Source: Candidatus Centipeda massiliensis
Lineage (GTDB): Bacteria > Bacillota > Negativicutes > Selenomonadales > Selenomonadaceae
DNA: 64,000 nt
NCBI RefSeq assembly: GCF_900290285.1
Contig: NZ_LT985756.1
Span: 26,390 to 90,389, forward strand
Direction: 5' to 3'
Made by a program: the position numbers and the translations under genes
Shown here: in pieces, positions 40,057 to 48,035 of the stretch
Layout of the letters: the number at the start of each line of letters is the position of its first letter
Numbering within the stretch: the stretch's first letter is position 1
The notes under the pieces: model-generated
Databases searched by the model: none
What the model was told of the DNA's origin: nothing
What the model saw: only the letters and a program-made list of their open reading frames with translations

Positions 40057-41250
40057 TTACTCGTCCGCGAGTGCCGCGATGCCCGGCAGCACCTTGCCCT
40101 CAAGCAGTTCAAGCGTCGCACCGCCGCCCGTCGAGATGTGCGAGATCTTCTCGGACAGCCCCGTCTTCTTCAGCGCCGCGATGGAGTCGCCGCCGCCGAC
40201 AATCGAGACCGCACCTTCCTTCGTCGCCTGTGCAACCGCACGCGCAACCGCCTCTGTGCCCTTTGCAAACGCGTCGAACTCGAACACTCCCATCGGACCG
40301 TTCCAGATCACCGTCTTTGCACCCTTGAGAGCATTCACATACTCCTCGGAGGTCTTCGGACCGCTGTCAAGCGCCTGCCAGCCATCGGGAACCTTGTCCA
40401 CATCGACGATCTTCGTATTCGCGTCCGCCGCAAACTTGTCCGCGATGACGAGATCGACGGGCAGGACGACCTTCACGCCCTTCTTTGCTGCCTTTTCGAG
40501 CAGCTCCTTCGCGAGGTCGATCTTGTCGCGCTCGCAGAGGGAGTCGCCGACGGCGTAGCCCTTCGACGCGTCAAAGGTGTGCGCCATGCCGCCGCCGATG
40601 ATGATCGTGTCCACCTTGTCGATCATGTTCTCGATCACGCCGATCTTGTCCGAAACCTTTGCGCCGCCGATGATGGCGACAAACGGACGCTTCGGACTCT
40701 CAAGCGTCTTGCCGATGTAGTTGATCTCCTTCTCCATGAGGAAGCCCGCGACCGTCTCAAGATATTTCGTAATCCCGACGTTCGAGGCATGGGCACGATG
40801 TGCGACACCGAACGCATCGTCCACCGCGATATCCGCGAGCGATGCAAGCTGCTTTGCAAACTCCGGATCGTTCTTCTTCTCCGCCTTGTGATAGCGCAGA
40901 TTCTCAAGGAGCAGCACCTCACCCGGCTTCAGATCGGCAGCAGCCTTCTCCGCCTCGGGGCCCACGCAGTCCGATGCCCACTTTACCGGCTGACCGAGGC
41001 ACTCCTCCAGACGCGCCACAATCGGACGCGTCGAGAACTGCGGCTCCCGCGCCTCCGTCGGACGGCCAACATGGCACGCGAGGATGACCGCAGCGCCCGC
41101 ATTCAGGAGGTGCTGAATCGTCGGGAGCGTCGCACGGATGCGCGTGTCATTCGTGATGTGCTGGTTCTCGTCCATCGGCACGTTGAAGTCCACACGGACG
41201 AATACCTTTTTCCCGTGCGGATCAATGTGCATCATTGTCTTTTTGTTCAT
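40057..41250 (-). CDS. pgk: phosphoglycerate kinase
   Basis: Makes ATP and 3-phosphoglycerate from 1,3-bisphosphoglycerate. 397 residues with the two Rossmann-like lobes; the N-terminal substrate motif VRVDFNVPMDE, the hinge-region GGAKVSDKIGVIENM and the nucleotide-binding GGGDSIAAL near the end are all present. The start at 41250 is preceded by GGAGGGG. It lies downstream of gap but behind a hairpin terminator, so its transcription may depend partly on read-through. Confidence 0.97.
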   Translation of the reverse strand: MNKKTMMHIDPHGKKVFVRVDFNVPMDENQHITNDTRIRATLPTIQHLLNAGAAVILACHVGRPTEAREPQFSTRPIVARLEECLGQPVKWASDCVGPEAEKAAADLKPGEVLLLENLRYHKAEKKNDPEFAKQLASLADIAVDDAFGVAHRAHASNVGITKYLETVAGFLMEKEINYIGKTLESPKRPFVAIIGGAKVSDKIGVIENMIDKVDTIIIGGGMAHTFDASKGYAVGDSLCERDKIDLAKELLEKAAKKGVKVVLPVDLVIADKFAADANTKIVDVDKVPDGWQALDSGPKTSEEYVNALKGAKTVIWNGPMGVFEFDAFAKGTEAVARAVAQATKEGAVSIVGGGDSIAALKKTGLSEKISHISTGGGATLELLEGKVLPGIAALADE

Positions 41251-41304
41251 ATTGTCCCCTCCAGAAGGGAATCGCTGAACGGATCAGCGCTTCCCTAATA
41301 AAAA

Positions 41305-41336
41305 CGAGGTTCGGCCCAAACGTCGGCCGGACCTCG
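41305..41336 (-). terminator. terminator or attenuator between gap and pgk
   Basis: On the minus strand, the arms CGAGGTCCGGCC and GGCCGAACCTCG form an almost perfect 12-pair stem followed by TTTTTATT. It has full intrinsic-terminator form but lies inside the glycolytic gene run. Confidence 0.85.
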
Positions 41337-41417
41337 TGAAAGATCGTATGCACACGGTAACCGAATCAGAGCGCTAGCAACTCCGATCCGTGTCCCGTAT
41401 ATCTCTGTTTACTTGTC

Positions 41418-42431
41418 TCAGCCGAGCTCCGCGAAGTACTTGATCGTGCGAACCATCTGGCTCGTGTAGCTGTTCTCGTTGTCGTACCAGGAGACCACCT
41501 GGACGAGCGTGTTGCCGTCGCCCGTGTCGCTGACCATCGTCTGCGTCGCGTCGAAGATCGAGCCGTACGTCGTGCCGATGATGTCGCTGGAGACGATCTC
41601 GTCCGTGTTGTACCCGAACGACTCCGTCGCTTCCTTCTTCATCTGTTCGTTGACCTGATCGACCGTGACCTTGCCCTCGACCACTGCATAGAGGAGCGTC
41701 GTGGAACCCGTCGGGGTTGGAACACGCTGCGCCGAGCCGATGAGCTTGCCGTTCAGCTCGGGGATGACGAGACCAATCGCCTTTGCAGCGCCCGTCGAGT
41801 TCGGAACGATGTTGATCGCTGCGGCGCGGCTGCGGCGCAGATCGCCCTTGCGCTGCGGACCGTCAAGTACCATCTGGTCGCCCGTGTAGGCGTGGATCGT
41901 CGTCATGATGCCGCTCTTGATCGGAGCGAGATCGTTGAGTGCCTTTGCCATCGGTGCAAGGCAGTTCGTCGTGCAGGATGCCGCCGAGATGACCTTGTCT
42001 TCCTTCGTCAGCGTCTTGTGGTTGACGTTGAACACAACCGTCGGAAGATCTTTGCCCGCAGGAGCGGAGATGACGACCTTCTTTGCGCCCGCCTTCAGAT
42101 GCGCCTCAGCCTTTGCCTTTGCCGTGTAGAAACCCGTGCACTCAAGCACAACATCGACATCGTGCTTGCCCCAAGGGATCTGCGCAGCATCTGCCTGGGC
42201 ATAGATGTTGATCTTCTTGCCGTTGACCGTGATGGAGTCCTCGCCGGCCTCAACCGAATCCGCATACTTATAACGACCCTGCGTGGAGTCATACTTCAGG
42301 AGATGAGCGAGCATCTTCGGGCTCGTCAGATCGTTGATCGCAACGACCTCATAACCGGGCGCATCAAACATCTGACGGAAGGCGAGACGACCGATACGGC
42401 CAAAACCATTGATAGCAACTTTTACTGCCAT
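41418..42431 (-). CDS. gap: glyceraldehyde-3-phosphate dehydrogenase
   Basis: Oxidises glyceraldehyde-3-phosphate to 1,3-bisphosphoglycerate. About 337 residues. The NAD-binding fold begins [11 protein letters not shown], and the Asp in AINDL after the second strand suggests NAD rather than NADP. The catalytic Cys is in [12 protein letters not shown], and the C-terminus holds [13 protein letters not shown] chose the ATG at 42431, which has AGGGGG seven bases ahead; the frame open to 42467 lies in the leader. A strong promoter lies upstream, so gap heads the run gap-pgk-tpiA-gpmI. Confidence 0.97.
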   Translation of the reverse strand: MAVKVAINGFGRIGRLAFRQMFDAPGYEVVAINDLTSPKMLAHLLKYDSTQGRYKYADSVEAGEDSITVNGKKINIYAQADAAQIPWGKHDVDVVLECTGFYTAKAKAEAHLKAGAKKVVISAPAGKDLPTVVFNVNHKTLTKEDKVISAASCTTNCLAPMAKALNDLAPIKSGIMTTIHAYTGDQMVLDGPQRKGDLRRSRAAAINIVPNSTGAAKAIGLVIPELNGKLIGSAQRVPTPTGSTTLLYAVVEGKVTVDQVNEQMKKEATESFGYNTDEIVSSDIIGTTYGSIFDATQTMVSDTGDGNTLVQVVSWYDNENSYTSQMVRTIKYFAELG

Positions 42432-42505
42432 TGAAATACCCCCTGTTGAGTCCCAAAACATTAGCACCGCGAACCTTTTGTCGCCGCGCTCTTCATACGA
42501 TTTAT

Positions 42506-42533
42506 ATTATAAACCATTCCCAATAAAAGTCAA
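42506..42533 (-). promoter_or_regulatory. sigma-70 promoter of the gap gene run
   Basis: TTGACT (42533-42528) and TATAAT (42511-42506) on the minus strand are 16 bases apart, about 75 bases before the gap start. This is the best promoter match I found in the window. Confidence 0.8.
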
Positions 42534-42654
42534 ACTTTTTATCTTTCATCGGGCATTTTTCCTACAATAATTTTATCTTAAATACAAAAACTCCTTGCCA
42601 TACCGCGTAAATCTTCGGTAAAATACGAGTATACGCGCAGCAAGGAGGAACATC

Positions 42655-43299
42655 ATGCTCGAAGAAATCAAAGAAGACGTGCGCCGCCATGCACTTGAAG
42701 CGGATCGCGCGGGACTGTGCCGCCACCGCTCCGGAAATTTCAGTGTGCGCGACACAGTGAGCGGTCTTATATGTATCACGCCGACGGCGATGGATCGCGC
42801 GGAGATGACCGCAGAGGATATCGTCGTCATCGATATGGACGGTCATACGATTGAATCACTGCATGATCGAAAACCGACCAGTGAACTCATGATGCACACG
42901 GCAATCTATCGGAGCCGCAGCGACGTTCTTGCCGTCGCGCATACACATTCGCGCGCGGCGACCGCATTCGCCGTCATGAACAAAAAGATCCCCGCCATCG
43001 TCTACGAGCTTTCCATCCTCGGCTGCAAAGAGGGCTATGTCCCCGTCGCTCCATACGGCCGCCCCGGCACACGCGCAGCCGCCGAAAACGTCCTCGCGCC
43101 CCTCGCCCTCTCCGACGTGGCTCTCATGCAGGCACACGGCGTTGTCGCCGTCGCGGAGAGCCTCAAGGAAGCCCTGCTCAAGGCAAGCTACGTCGAAGAA
43201 CTCGCCGACATCTACTACCGCTGCCTCACCGTTCTCGGACGCGAACCCGAGACAATCCCGGCGGACGAGCTGGCAAAGTGGAAATATCCGGCGGTTTAG
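42655..43299 (+). CDS. class II aldolase/adducin-family sugar-phosphate aldolase
   Basis: Zinc-dependent aldolase of 214 residues in the L-fuculose-1-phosphate aldolase family. The expected metal ligands His96 and His98 (VAHTHS) and His161 (AHGVVAV) and the likely catalytic Glu77 (SELMMH) are in place, and SGNFS near residue 26 is the phosphate-binding loop. AGGAGG lies six bases before the ATG. The next gene is mtnA, which points to cleavage of methylthioribulose-1-phosphate or 5-deoxyribulose-1-phosphate to DHAP plus an aldehyde (the DHAP shunt) rather than fucose breakdown. The alternative within this fold is MtnB dehydratase. The family is certain; the substrate is inferred from context. 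Confidence 0.88.
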   Translation: MLEEIKEDVRRHALEADRAGLCRHRSGNFSVRDTVSGLICITPTAMDRAEMTAEDIVVIDMDGHTIESLHDRKPTSELMMHTAIYRSRSDVLAVAHTHSRAATAFAVMNKKIPAIVYELSILGCKEGYVPVAPYGRPGTRAAAENVLAPLALSDVALMQAHGVVAVAESLKEALLKASYVEELADIYYRCLTVLGREPETIPADELAKWKYPAV

Positions 43300-43324
43300 C
43301 AACAGCAGCTTTCCCGCCGCTTTT

Positions 43325-43378
43325 CTTAGCCTCCCCCGTATGACGGGGGAGGGGGACCGCTTGCGGTTGTGGGGGCAC
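43325..43378. repeat. REP-like palindromic intergenic repeat, copy 2
   Basis: Core CCTCCCCCGT..ACGGGGGAGG, followed by GGGACCGC and TGTGGGGGCAC. It matches copy 1 at 5131-5188 in inverted orientation and fills most of the gap between the aldolase gene and mtnA. Confidence 0.6.
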
Positions 43379-43404
43379 ATCTATTTTAGAAAAAGAGGCT
43401 CACA

Positions 43405-44457
43405 ATGAACACCAACATCCTCGACATGGAAACCCTCACCCTCGACGAAGAGGCGCGCGCCCTCGTCATCATCGACCAGACCAAACTCCCGAACCGCGCC
43501 GAATACCTCCATCTCAAAACGCAGGGCGAGATCTGGACGGCAATCCGCGACCTCCAAGTGCGCGGTGCCCCTGCCATCGGTGACGCCGCCGCCATCGGCA
43601 TCTACCTCGCCGCACTTGAGATCGACACCAACGACTACAACGATTTTTCACGTCGCTTCCACGCAGCCGCCGACTTCCTCAACTCCTCCCGCCCCACCGC
43701 CGTCAACCTCTCATGGGCGCTGAACCGCATGGAGAGTATCGTCAAGAACAACCACGGGAAATCCATCCCCGAGATCCGCACACTCCTACGTGACGAAGCT
43801 CTGCGCATCAAGCAGGAGGACATCGACATCTGCAAAAAAATAGGCGAGCACGCGCTCACCCTCGTAAAGCCCGGATATGGACTCCTCACCCACTGCAACG
43901 CCGGACAGCTTGCCACCGCCAAATACGGCACCGCAACCGCCGTCATGTACCTCGGACACAAAAAAGGCTACAACTTCAAAATCTACGCCGACGAAACGCG
44001 CCCCCTCCTGCAGGGCGCACGTCTCACCGCCTACGAACTCAGCGCCGCCGGCATGGACGTCACCCTAATATGCGACAACATGGCGGCCACCGTCATGAAA
44101 AACGGCTGGATCGACGCCGTATTCGTCGGCTGTGACCGCGTCGCCGCCAACGGCGACGTCGCCAACAAGATCGGCACCTCCGGAGTCGCCATCCTCGCCA
44201 AACATTACGGCATCCCCTTCTACGTCTGTGCCCCCACCTCCACCATCGACCTCTCCACCCCAACAGGCGCCGACATCCACATCGAACAGCGCCCCGCAAA
44301 GGAAGTCACCGAAATGTGGTACAGCGAGCGCATGGCGCCCGAGGGTGTGAAGGTTTATAATCCCGCGTTTGATGTTACGGAGCATGAACTGATTACGGCG
44401 ATTGTGACGGAGGAGGGGATAGCAAGTTTTCACCCCAAACAGGATCTAACGATATAA
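43405..44457 (+). CDS. mtnA: methylthioribose-1-phosphate isomerase
   Basis: Isomerises 5-methylthioribose-1-phosphate (or 5-deoxyribose-1-phosphate) to the ribulose form in nucleoside salvage. 350 residues, eIF2B-alpha-like fold. The N-terminal [13 protein letters not shown], the catalytic Cys in [10 protein letters not shown] and the catalytic Asp in [18 protein letters not shown] are conserved. AAGAGG lies about eight bases upstream of the ATG. Together with the aldolase it forms a two-gene unit; the kinase or phosphorylase that makes the substrate is not in the window. Confidence 0.95.
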   Translation: MNTNILDMETLTLDEEARALVIIDQTKLPNRAEYLHLKTQGEIWTAIRDLQVRGAPAIGDAAAIGIYLAALEIDTNDYNDFSRRFHAAADFLNSSRPTAVNLSWALNRMESIVKNNHGKSIPEIRTLLRDEALRIKQEDIDICKKIGEHALTLVKPGYGLLTHCNAGQLATAKYGTATAVMYLGHKKGYNFKIYADETRPLLQGARLTAYELSAAGMDVTLICDNMAATVMKNGWIDAVFVGCDRVAANGDVANKIGTSGVAILAKHYGIPFYVCAPTSTIDLSTPTGADIHIEQRPAKEVTEMWYSERMAPEGVKVYNPAFDVTEHELITAIVTEEGIASFHPKQDLTI

Positions 44458-44497
44458 TTATTTGATATATTCACAAAGGGAGGTAACGTACAGTATT

Positions 44498-45073
44498 ATG
44501 ACAAAAGAACAATTCATCTATAAAAACCATATCGAAAAACAAGTAATCGATGCACAGGAAGCCACAGCTACAACCATACTAAATATGACAATCAAAGAAT
44601 ATGATTACGAGACGACGAGAGCGCGATCTTTTGATACACGAAGCGGCATATTTATTGGTTTCATTGGAACAATTTTAGTATTCCTTATGTCACAAATCAC
44701 AGTCTTTCAGATAGAACTCACCGCAACACTCCCCTTTGGAGAGGCTATACTCATCGTATTATCTGGTGTATCACTCTTTCTGGCGGTAACAGGTTTTCTT
44801 ACAGCGATTCATTTTTTTATAAAAACAATTTCTGTCGCCAAGTATAAACGTCTTCCAATAGATATTTCAAAGGAATTTTACCAAAAAAAGAACACATACA
44901 TCATGCAGAATTATGTCAATCTGCTTTCAAATGCCTGTCATATATATCGTGAATCAAACGAACTAAAAGCCCTGCACTTTAATTATGGGTGTCGTTTATC
45001 CTACGGAAGCGTTATAGCCACAGTCATATCATATGTTTTTACACTAGTCAAACTTCTATTCTTTGGTGTATAA
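44498..45073 (+). CDS. predicted three-TM membrane protein of unknown function
   Basis: I do not recognise a named family with confidence. The protein has 191 residues: a charged, probably helical N-terminus (1-48), a hydrophobic segment at 50-71, a second at 82-108, a cytoplasmic-looking region with KYKRLPIDISKEFY, and a third hydrophobic segment at 170-190. The layout resembles small membrane effectors of nucleotide-signalling defence systems (SLATT or Pycsar-TM type), but no cyclase or sensor gene is adjacent. It is much richer in A and T than mtnA before it, which suggests acquisition. GGGAGG is unusually far (about 15 bases) from the ATG, so a non-ATG start may be used. A 62-codon gene follows after 22 bases. 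Confidence 0.7.
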   Translation: MTKEQFIYKNHIEKQVIDAQEATATTILNMTIKEYDYETTRARSFDTRSGIFIGFIGTILVFLMSQITVFQIELTATLPFGEAILIVLSGVSLFLAVTGFLTAIHFFIKTISVAKYKRLPIDISKEFYQKKNTYIMQNYVNLLSNACHIYRESNELKALHFNYGCRLSYGSVIATVISYVFTLVKLLFFGV

Positions 45074-45095
45074 TACATGAAAAGGAGGTGATTCT

Positions 45096-45284
45096 ATGGA
45101 TTTCGAAAAACAGCCGGATGATTTTGCACTATCTTTTCAACAAGTAACTCAGGATCTTCCCCCTCATCAAGTAGATATACCCGGTGCATCAACAACTGCC
45201 CCATCTACCACAAGCATTTACTCCTCGTCAGAACTTCAATTAAGGTCTGTTAACGAGGACTGGCATGAAACCAGCGAAAAATAA
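45096..45284 (+). CDS. 62-residue hypothetical protein with a strong ribosome-binding site
   Basis: A short, acidic, Ser/Thr-rich and probably unstructured protein with no hydrophobic segment and no motif I know. It is supported as a gene by a perfect AAGGAGG eight bases before its ATG and by its position right after the membrane-protein gene. It could be a small regulator or partner of that protein. Nothing in its sequence fixes a role. Confidence 0.6.
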   Translation: MDFEKQPDDFALSFQQVTQDLPPHQVDIPGASTTAPSTTSIYSSSELQLRSVNEDWHETSEK

Positions 45285-45340
45285 CCTTGTAGGGGGCTGT
45301 TACACGAAGTCATTTCCCCAAAAACGTAGCAAAAAAAGTA

Positions 45341-45525
45341 AGACCTAATCATGACCACCCGTCAAACGGGTGGTTTGCACGCCCCTATAAGGGGATAATA
45401 CCGGCCAGCGTCTAAAGGCGCTGGCTTTCACTTTGTTCAAGCCTTATTGCCCTTGACTCGTCACTGCCCTTAAAAGGGCGGTGGTACTACCTGCTCCCCT
45501 TAAAAGGGTCTTCGTACTCTTTCAC
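45341..45525 (+). ncRNA. stem-loop cluster resembling an IS200/IS605 (TnpB) right end or omega-RNA remnant
   Basis: Six hairpins lie within 155 bases: CCACCCGT/ACGGGTGG (45356-45374), CCCC/GGGG (45383-45395), CCAGCG/CGCTGG (45406-45425), GGCTT/AAGCC (45424-45444), a ten-pair CACTGCCCTT/AAGGGCGGTG (45463-45484) and CCCTT/AAGGG (45497-45508). The order and the TTAAAA-type loops look like the transcribed right end of IS605-family elements, from which TnpB guide RNAs arise. No tnpB or tnpA is present. An IS3 copy begins 12 bases after the end of this block. Identification is by pattern memory only. Confidence 0.35.
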
Positions 45526-45536
45526 GCTGAGTTTAT

Positions 45537-46445
45537 TGATATTGTCAAGAACAGTTGACAAATTTCTCACAAGGAAACGAATGCTTAAGCAGTCGCGGCA
45601 ATGGAGTCATAGAACTGTCGACGCTTCACCATCGGAGGAAGCCCACCGTTTGTTGAACAAATTCGGCGGTTGTTCCAATAGCTCATGAAGTATCACCAAA
45701 CCAGAACCTTCAACTCTTCCGTTGTCATTTTCTTTGTGTCATAGCGTCCATAGAGAAGCTCCGATTTCATGCGTGCCCACATGCTCTCACAACGCGCGTT
45801 ATCATGACAGCGTCCACCGGCACTGTTCATACTTTGACGGATTCCATAGTGTTGGATTGCCTCCCGATACAGCTGACTCGTGTACTGGCTGCCGCGATCC
45901 GAGTGCAGGATTGCTCCCCTGAGCATCGGGTAGGAAATCATGGCGTTATCAAGCATCTGCACACACAGAGAAGCCCTCATATTCGTATCCACAGAAAGTC
46001 CGAGCACGCCGGCGTCATAGCAGTCAAAGAGTGCTGAAATATAGAGTTTTCCGTCACACGCTGGAATCTCTGTCAGGTCAGTGACACACTTGGAAAGCGG
46101 TGTGTCGGCATGAAAATCACGGTGCAGGAGATCCTCCGACATCTGTGCCTGCCGATCTACTTTTGTGATACCGTTCGGCTTATGATTGGGACGATGACTC
46201 AAGCCGATCTCTTCCATAATGCGGTAAACGGTGCGTTCACTCGGAACATGGATGCCTTCTGGCTGCTTGATCTTGAGTGCCTGATACATGCGGATTCTTC
46301 CGTAGGTATCGTTGCATTCATCCTCTGCATGGATCTGCATCATGGCATCGGCAAGTTCCTGATATTTCCAGGGGCGGTCTTTGCTCACCAGATACTGATA
46401 AAATCCCTGTCTTGTGACATGGAGCAGTCTGCAATAAAAACTGAT
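45537..46445 (-). mobile_element. truncated second copy of the IS3-family element
   Basis: The right end (TGATATTGTCAAGAAC) begins at 45537, and the sequence is nearly identical to 1971-3339, in inverted orientation. It stops inside orfB at the codons for ISFYCR, where the IS30-family element begins. All of orfA and the left end are missing, so no target duplication can be identified. Confidence 0.9.
45585..46440 (-). pseudogene. IS3 OrfB fragment, 5'-truncated with a nonsense codon
   Basis: It keeps the DDE core (VTDLTEI, HSDRGSQYT, NARCESMW), but the first 17 or so residues of OrfB are replaced by IS30-end sequence. A CGA to TGA change at 45693-45695 stops translation after LKVLVW, 29 codons before the normal end. 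It is inactive. Confidence 0.88.
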
Positions 46446-47663
46446 CGTGAATTGCAAGAGCAAGTTGAACAGCAAGTTAATTAAGAAACATTTTCAATAG
46501 TGTATACTTCATCCAAGAAAGTGCTAAACAGTTCTGCCGGTGTTTGATAGCCGAGAGTTCGACGAGGGCGGCTGTTTATCTCATCCGCTATGTTCAGGAT
46601 GTCCTCGTCACTGTATCCGTCGATGTCCGTTCCTTTTGGGATATATTGGCGGAGGATGCCGTTGTGACGCTCGTTCTGCGGGCGTTCCCATGAGCTGTAG
46701 GGGTGAGCGAAGTACACCTTCGTGCCGAGGCTCTCAAGCTGCGTGAACGTCTCGAACTCTGTCCCGTTGTCAACGGTAATCGTCTTGAACACCTGGCTGA
46801 AACGTGCCTCTCCATATTCCGCTTTCAAATGAGCGATGGCTTCTTCGATACCGGCACACGTGCGCCCCGAAATGCGGATTGCGATGTAGTCCTGTGTCAC
46901 CTTTTCCACAGCGGTAAATACGGCTGCGCCGCGTCCTTTCCGCGACCCGACAACGGTGTCGGCTTCCCAGTGTCCGATTTCCGTGCCTTCGTCCACAAGG
47001 GCAGGTCGATCCTCTATGCTGCGCCCTTTCAGGCGCTTGTTCTTGCGGTTTTGCAAGCGCTTGCGCTTGCGCCCGAGCGCTTGCGGGACATCGAACAGCG
47101 TCAGCGGAATCCTGCCCGCCCACAGCATATTGTAAAGCGTCTTGGTGCATGGGATGCCTTCCTCGTCGAACCGTTTGTTCGCCCTGGCATCCCCGACGCA
47201 CATATCGATCGACCACTTGTCCTTGCGTATTTTTTCGGTCATCCAACGCAGGAATGGCGCACAGACCTCGCCGTCAACCTTGTATGGTCGTTTGGAGTTC
47301 TTTCTATGCGCGAGGTAAGCCTGCTGCCCTCGTTTTGCCGTATATTGCGGAGACCGCCCGCGAGCAGATCGGCGTTCAGGCGTCCCACGTGTAATCTCAT
47401 AGTGGATCGTTGTATGCGAGCATCCAATCCGTGCGGCTATGGCGCGAAGCGAGAATCCCTCACGGTGAAGTGCCTGTATTTGCCCTCTTTCATCAAGGGT
47501 AAGGTGCTTTCCCGATTTACGAATGGCCTCCGTTGTGGTAGAATGGGGGTAATCCATAGTGATTGCTCCTTTGCTGATGTTTTGTTGCAGAACCATTATA
47601 GCACGGGACGTCACTATGGATTTTGTTTTTGTTTAGCTGTTCAACTTGCTCTTGCAATTCACG
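46446..47663 (-). mobile_element. IS30-family insertion sequence
   Basis: A perfect 27-base inverted repeat (starting CGTGAATTGCAAGAG) lies at 46446-46472 and 47637-47663, giving a 1,218-bp element around one transposase gene, a normal size for IS30. It sits between the truncated IS3 and the truncated KAP NTPase. The outer flanking bases do not repeat, which fits a deletion next to the element rather than a simple insertion. Confidence 0.85.
46481..47557 (-). CDS. IS30-family transposase
   Basis: About 358 residues with an N-terminal helix-turn-helix (LTLDERGQIQALHREGFS, IAARIGCSHTTIHYEI), the IS30 signature region and a DDE core: GHWEADTVVG, TVDNGTEF and the Glu in PQNERHNGILRQYIPKG. I chose the ATG at 47557, which has AAAGGAG eight bases ahead. 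The frame upstream to 47614 is probably not translated. It appears intact. Confidence 0.93.
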   Translation of the reverse strand: MDYPHSTTTEAIRKSGKHLTLDERGQIQALHREGFSLRAIAARIGCSHTTIHYEITRGTPERRSARGRSPQYTAKRGQQAYLAHRKNSKRPYKVDGEVCAPFLRWMTEKIRKDKWSIDMCVGDARANKRFDEEGIPCTKTLYNMLWAGRIPLTLFDVPQALGRKRKRLQNRKNKRLKGRSIEDRPALVDEGTEIGHWEADTVVGSRKGRGAAVFTAVEKVTQDYIAIRISGRTCAGIEEAIAHLKAEYGEARFSQVFKTITVDNGTEFETFTQLESLGTKVYFAHPYSSWERPQNERHNGILRQYIPKGTDIDGYSDEDILNIADEINSRPRRTLGYQTPAELFSTFLDEVYTIENVS

Positions 47664-47951
47664 TAATACATTAAAAGCAACGGCAAAGTATTCCTGTTTT
47701 TCTACATCACCAATTATAGGATGTGCAGCCTCAAACAGCCTTGCATCGATATCAACGCTGTTTTGCACGCCAAACAAACTAATGTACCATGCTAATTTAG
47801 GAGTTTCCTTATTTTGCTCTTTCAATAGATTTTGTACAAAGTAGGTTTTTCCACATCCCCACGCTCCTGTCAATAGAATCGCATATTCAGGATTAGAATC
47901 CCATTCATCAATATAGGAAAGACACCTTTCACGTATACTTTTCGCATCCAT
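47664..47951 (-). pseudogene. KAP-type P-loop NTPase, N-terminal fragment cut off by IS30
   Basis: Only about 96 native residues remain. The Walker A motif GAWGCGKT at 29-36 and the following AWYISLFG and DIDARLFEAAHPI are typical of KAP-family NTPases, which are usually 400 or more residues long and often membrane-associated or linked to phage defence. Translation would run on into the IS30 end (RELQEQVEQ) and stop at 47517. The ATG at 47951 has GGGGAG seven bases upstream. It lies 84 bases after the Zn-ribbon gene on the same strand, so the two may have formed an operon. Walker B and the rest are lost. Confidence 0.75.
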
Positions 47952-48035
47952 CTTGCTGCTCCCCACTACTCTATGTATATGAAGCCTTCCAGAAAAGAAT
48001 ATCCTCATCCCCGAATCCGTCGGATTCGGATATTC

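Noticed and set aside
41341..41400. Riboswitch or tRNA-like fold just downstream of gap
   Set aside because: There are short complementary segments, but no consensus of any riboswitch class or tRNA that I can recognise.
45299..45325. A fifth full terminator of the GGGGCTGCTGCA family
   Set aside because: The left arm is altered (GGGGCTGTTACA) and the right arm is reduced to a few bases, so at most it is a decayed copy.
47517..48008. A 163-codon leftward gene ending in the IS30 element
   Set aside because: Only its first 96 or so residues are native KAP NTPase; the end is translated IS30 terminal repeat and leader, so it is a truncated gene, not a separate family.
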